A DNA stretch of 64,000 nucleotides, taken from positions 434,001 through 498,000 of the forward strand of contig NZ_CP133266.1 of the NCBI RefSeq assembly GCF_030915485.1, given 5' to 3'. The position numbers and the translations under genes were made by a program. The notes below the pieces were generated by a model that saw only the letters and a program-made list of their open reading frames with translations, did not search any database and was not told the origin of the DNA. Positions 61,886 to 64,000 of the stretch are shown here, in pieces (position 1 is the first letter of the stretch; each line of letters opens with the position of its first letter). This stretch comes from Neobacillus sp. PS3-40. Lineage in GTDB: Bacteria; Bacillota; Bacilli; Bacillales; Cytobacillaceae.

Positions 61886-62047
61886 GGCTCTTTTCTTAAA
61901 CTTTGTTGCTAGTTGAAACTAAATTAGAATGGTATTCCAGTTTACCGATAAAAATCGTAGGAAGTTTTTAAGAAAAGAGCACGATACCATTGTTATTTCG
62001 GGTTTTTAGACTAGGTACGAAAAACAATAATCTATGCGAAAACAGCC
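61886..62047. mobile_element. 162-bp MITE with perfect 8-bp target duplication, copy B
   Basis: Ends GGCTCTTTTC / complement GGCTGTTTTC; flanked by TTCAATAA on both sides (61878-61885, 62048-62055). Inserted 54 bases before the IS1182 transposase start, between it and a long-palindrome repeat. Confidence 0.93.
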
Positions 62048-62101
62048 TTCAATAAAGAACTTACGTTCAACTAATAAATAATAAAAAAAGTGGTGAAATC
62101 A

Positions 62102-62840
62102 ATGTTTAAGCCAAAAGAGTCTAGTCAAAATGAATATGAATTTGTATCTATTGTTGAATTAGTACCTGATGACCATCTACTTCGTTTGATTGATAAATAT
62201 ATTGATTTTTCGTTTCTTCTAGAAAAAATCCGCCAATATTACAGCGATGATAATGGACGCCCAACTGACCCACTTATTCTTTTAAAATGATATTTATTGG
62301 TTATATTTATGGCATTCGTTCTGAACGCCAACTAGAAAGAGAAATTAGAACAAACGTTGCCTATCGCTGGTTTTTAGGTCTAAAATTCAAGGACTCTGTA
62401 CCTCATCACTCAACGATTAGTTGGAATCGTCAACACCGTTTTAAGGATACTACTATTTTTCAGGAGATTTTTGATGAGATTGTACTTCTAGCAATAAATC
62501 ATTAAGATGGTTGGCGAACGTGTTTTATTTACGGATTCTACACATTTAAAGGCAAATGCAAATAAAAACAAGTTTACGAGACAAGAAGTGGAAGTAGATA
62601 CTCGAGAATATTTTGAAATCGCTTATCTAAATCTGGAAAAATACTTTATAAATTTAGAAAGGAAAAAATTGAGCGAAGCTTCGCAGACTCAATAGAGCTG
62701 CATGGGCTTCGCTATTGCCGGTTACGGGGATTGAAGAATACATCCGAGCAGGCTCTCCTTACTGCCGCATGCCAAACTATAAAAAAGATTGCAACACATT
62801 TAGCTAAATTCGAAAAAGTGTGTTGCAATACTTTAAGTTG
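62102..62840 (+). pseudogene. IS1182 family transposase, frameshifted and internally deleted
   Basis: Begins MFKPKESSQNEYEFVSIVEL with a GTGG-type ribosome site. A one-base deletion near 62288 (ILLK/MIFIGYIYG) and a one-base insertion near 62505 (INH/KMVGERVLF) break the frame; the middle of the DDE domain after TREYFE is deleted, and the C-terminus resumes at [15 protein letters not shown] to [12 protein letters not shown]. Intact family members are about 450-480 residues. The 16-kb remnant shares its downstream part. Confidence 0.85.
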
Positions 62841-62850
62841 ATTTACCACC

Positions 62851-62980
62851 TGTTGATTGGAGCGGAGGGCACTCGACTCCTGCGGGATATAGAGGTCACT
62901 GGAGACCCGCAGGCGGTAAAGCCGAGGAGGCTTCAGGACCTCCCCGCGGAAAGCGAGTGCCTGGAGCGGAAATCAACAGG
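62851..62980 (+). repeat. Long-palindrome intergenic repeat, copy 6
   Basis: Complete: TGTTGATTGGAGCGGAGGGC to GGAGCGGAAATCAACAGG. Directly follows the IS1182 remnant stop codon, as copy 4 does at 16330. Homology with the 16-kb locus continues to a CGAGAAA/TTTCTCG hairpin at 63036-63066. Confidence 0.9.
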
Positions 62981-63070
62981 CCCATTTGCAGGGAGCTTTG
63001 ATAAATTTGGTATTCGGATTCTGAGAAAATAAAAATTGCCGAGAAAAATACCCCTTTCTCGACAATCTGC

Positions 63071-63094
63071 GGCACAGTACAGTGTACTGTGCCA
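63071..63094. repeat. Perfect palindrome, site 2
   Basis: The same GGCACAGTACA / TGTACTGTGCC palindrome as at 61606. Confidence 0.9.
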
Positions 63095-63202
63095 TTTTAA
63101 TTACAAAAACTTTTGCAAAATAAGGTGCGATTATGTTCATTTTCGAATACGATTAAGGTTTTGCGCCGGGACACAGACCTGTTAATTTACTTACCGTTTT
63201 TA
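63095..63202. other. Short gene-free stretch
   Basis: Nothing recognised. Confidence 0.3.
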
Positions 63203-63292
63203 TTATTCTTTCATCATTTTATTAAACATAAATGAAGTTGTTACCATAGCCAGCCCAAACAATGCAAACATAAGATAAAATCCGTAATCCAT
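63203..63292 (-). CDS. Very small membrane protein (29 residues)
   Basis: MDYGFYLMFALFGLAMVTTS then FMFNKMMKE: one transmembrane helix and a short charged tail. AAGGGGTGA precedes the ATG. Such single-helix proteins are common in bacilli (often regulators or sporulation products). Too short for most gene finders; function unknown. Confidence 0.6.
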   Translation of the reverse strand: MDYGFYLMFALFGLAMVTTSFMFNKMMKE

Positions 63293-63755
63293 TTTTTCAC
63301 CCCTTCATACCTTTTTTTGTTGCTTATATTACAGCATTGGCACCAATTAGTTTACCTATTTAGATATAATTACTTTGCTAATGATTCCTAATTATTGTTA
63401 TTTACTAACACTTTTTTCTTCCTTGGTAAGGCAGTTATAGACAGATTGTTAAACTTATTGAAATTACCTGGCATTTTACTTTCTATGCAATGTCCTACCA
63501 TAATTATAACATTCCTTGAAACTTAAGACCAAGTATTTAACTATATTAACAACTTGAAAATACCACTTTCGACTTTTATCTGTTGGATCAATTTTACCGC
63601 TTATTCTCTACTCTTTGATATTTAAGTTAGAGCCAAAAACATTCAAAAGTCGGTCTATATTAATAAAAAAATGACTATCGAATTGATATACAATTCAATA
63701 GTCATTTTTAGTGTAAGTGCCAACTTATTACCAATATGGTCAGTGTTACTTTTTA
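63293..63755. other. Gene-free region upstream of the small membrane protein
   Basis: AT-rich intergenic DNA ending in the asnS terminator (63666-63709); nothing else seen. Confidence 0.4.
63666..63709 (-). terminator. Terminator after asnS
   Basis: AAAATGACTATcGAATTG pairs with CAATTCaATAGTCATTTT; T-run on the minus strand. Confidence 0.8.
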
Positions 63756-64000
63756 TTAAAATTCTGCATTACCAGTTGTTCTTGGGAATGGAATAACATC
63801 GCGAATATTAGTCATTCCAGTTAAGTACATAATTAATCGTTCGAAGCCAATCCCATAACCTGAGTGTTTCGTGCCACCATATTTTCGTAATTCTAGGTAC
63901 CACCAGTAATCCTTTTCATCCATACCAAGATCGTTTATTTTGCCGGTCAGAATATCCTCACGTTCTTCACGTTGGCTTCCGCCAATTAGTTCTCCTATTC
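63756..64000 (-). CDS. asnS: Asparaginyl-tRNA synthetase, C-terminal part (runs off the right edge)
   Basis: The last about 81 residues of a class II synthetase: [52 protein letters not shown] (motif 3 Arg) and the ending [10 protein letters not shown], the standard asnS C-terminus. The gene continues beyond position 64000. Attaches Asn to tRNA-Asn. Confidence 0.92.
   Translation of the reverse strand, partial: IGELIGGSQREEREDILTGKINDLGMDEKDYWWYLELRKYGGTKHSGYGIGFERLIMYLTGMTNIRDVIPFPRTTGNAEF

Larger units (their letters stand above)
61280..62101. other. Gene-free region with palindromes and MITE
   Basis: AT-rich (61315-61400), a perfect 11-bp inverted repeat at 61606-61630, a terminator-like hairpin (61634-61657), long-palindrome copy 5 (61739-61871) and the second 162-bp MITE (61886-62047). 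No gene. Confidence 0.6.

Noticed and set aside
62280-62295. Programmed frameshift in the IS1182 transposase (TTTTAAAATGA)
   Set aside because: The gene also has a second frameshift and a large deletion, so decay is the simpler reading.

Overview
The window looks like chromosome from a low-GC, endospore-forming Bacillaceae (Bacillus/Neobacillus-like). Evidence: sporulation and germination genes (a GerA-type receptor operon, cwlJ, csgA, a DUF1657/DUF421 group), gene pairs known from B. subtilis (ccpN-ppsR, ykoP-ykoQ, ybxH), strong AGGAGG-type ribosome sites, frequent TTG/GTG starts, and a lysine riboswitch. Most genes are ordinary core or accessory Bacillus genes; the unusual content lies between genes.

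Layout. 0-4 kb: a four-gene minus-strand operon (azoreductase-like flavoprotein, paired SMR efflux proteins, AhpD-like protein) divergent from a MocR-type regulator. 4-16.5 kb: a 52-bp tandem repeat, DsbA-like protein, CoA-transferase with a LytTR regulator, a D-Ala-D-Ala carboxypeptidase, a Suv3-like helicase, then an island of repeats holding an IS1595-type element (13461-14994) with exact target duplications, a decayed transposase and a passenger gene. 16.6-20.8 kb: ccpN-ppsR-ppdK, controlling the pyruvate/PEP step. 21-26 kb: YitT protein and a complete A-C-D-B germinant receptor operon. 26-36.5 kb: exoA, deacetylase-like protein, ppiB, terpene cyclase sqhC, mug, YitT, NhaC, cwlJ, HtrA-like protease. 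36.6-48.3 kb: a two-component system, VanW, ykoP/ykoQ, pssA, methyltransferase, csgA, YitT, GNAT, threonine aldolase. 48.7-57.8 kb: YmaF, DUF1657/DUF421 set, EmrE-like exporter, DUF2164 with an apparent CTG start, nitroreductase, a fourth YitT, lysine riboswitch plus lysP, uvrC with a near-consensus LexA box. 58-64 kb: a second two-component system, a DUF2089 operon, an IS1182 remnant with repeats, a 29-residue membrane protein, and the 3' end of asnS running off the right edge.

Repeats are the most informative novelty. I see (i) six copies of a ~130-bp long-palindrome element; (ii) a 162-bp MITE with two intact copies, each flanked by a different perfect 8-bp duplication; (iii) two ~424-bp elements with IS1595-type ends; (iv) two deletion derivatives of one IS1182 element, each followed by a copy of the palindrome; and (v) a 91-nt structured element in two copies plus one diverged copy, with covarying stems and a terminator-like 3' hairpin, which may be a small RNA family. 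Functional names rest on motif and context recognition only; no database search was run.
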